DNA from: Bacteriovoracaceae bacterium
GTDB taxonomy: Bacteria; Bdellovibrionota; Bacteriovoracia; Bacteriovoracales; Bacteriovoracaceae
Assembly (NCBI GenBank): GCA_947440875.1
Contig: CANETG010000208.1
Span: forward strand, 1 to 5,278
Direction of reading: 5' to 3'
Length of the DNA stretch: 5,278 bases
The notes under the pieces were generated by a model. The model had not been told where the DNA came from and ran no database searches. It saw only the letters and a program-made list of their open reading frames with translations. The position numbers were made by a program, and so were the translations under genes. Below, in pieces: positions 5,252 through 5,278 of the stretch (position 1 is the first letter of the stretch; each line of letters starts with the position of its first letter).

Positions 5252-5278
5252 TTAAAAATTACACAGTGCGTTACTAGG

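Overview
The window holds six genes, all read from the minus strand, and all apparently chromosomal housekeeping or regulatory genes. There are no mobile elements, tRNAs, rRNAs or CRISPR arrays. Composition is moderate (mid-40s % G+C by eye), Shine-Dalgarno sites are of the AGGAG type and promoters are sigma-70-like. Together with an ftsE-ftsX-envC-type cluster and a GAF/AAA+/Fis regulator, this suggests a Gram-negative bacterium of the former Deltaproteobacteria, most plausibly Bdellovibrionota (Bacteriovorax/Peredibacter-like). That assignment rests on gene style only and is an inference.

In transcription order (right to left):
- 5218-3728: a 496-aa regulator with a GAF sensor, an NtrC-type AAA+ domain and a Fis-type helix-turn-helix. 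The AAA+ domain has lost the sigma-54-contacting GAFTGA loop and several ATPase residues.
- 3672-3445: a 75-aa basic helical protein with a good promoter, a strong Shine-Dalgarno site and a strong terminator hairpin. It looks like a stand-alone, well-expressed gene of unknown function.
- 3378-1954: an HD-domain phosphohydrolase of the SAMHD1/YwfO-like dNTP triphosphohydrolase type. Its metal ligands are intact, but the usual catalytic-loop His is Thr.
- About 1953-1838: an intergenic region with a hairpin terminator for the HD gene, then a promoter and structured leader for the division operon.
- 1837-1: a tightly overlapping ftsE-ftsX-(envC-like) operon. The last gene is cut by the window edge after 114 codons.

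FtsE (ATPase) and FtsX (membrane subunit) form an ABC-type machine that transmits ATP hydrolysis across the inner membrane to a periplasmic coiled-coil activator of peptidoglycan hydrolases. The third gene, with its signal peptide and coiled coil, is the expected partner. The regulator, the small protein and the HD protein have no evident functional link to this operon beyond adjacency.

I see no convincing new multi-gene system. The most notable items are the degenerate sigma-54-activator-like regulator, the isolated small gene, the HD active-site substitution, and the hairpin/short-ORF leader in front of ftsE.
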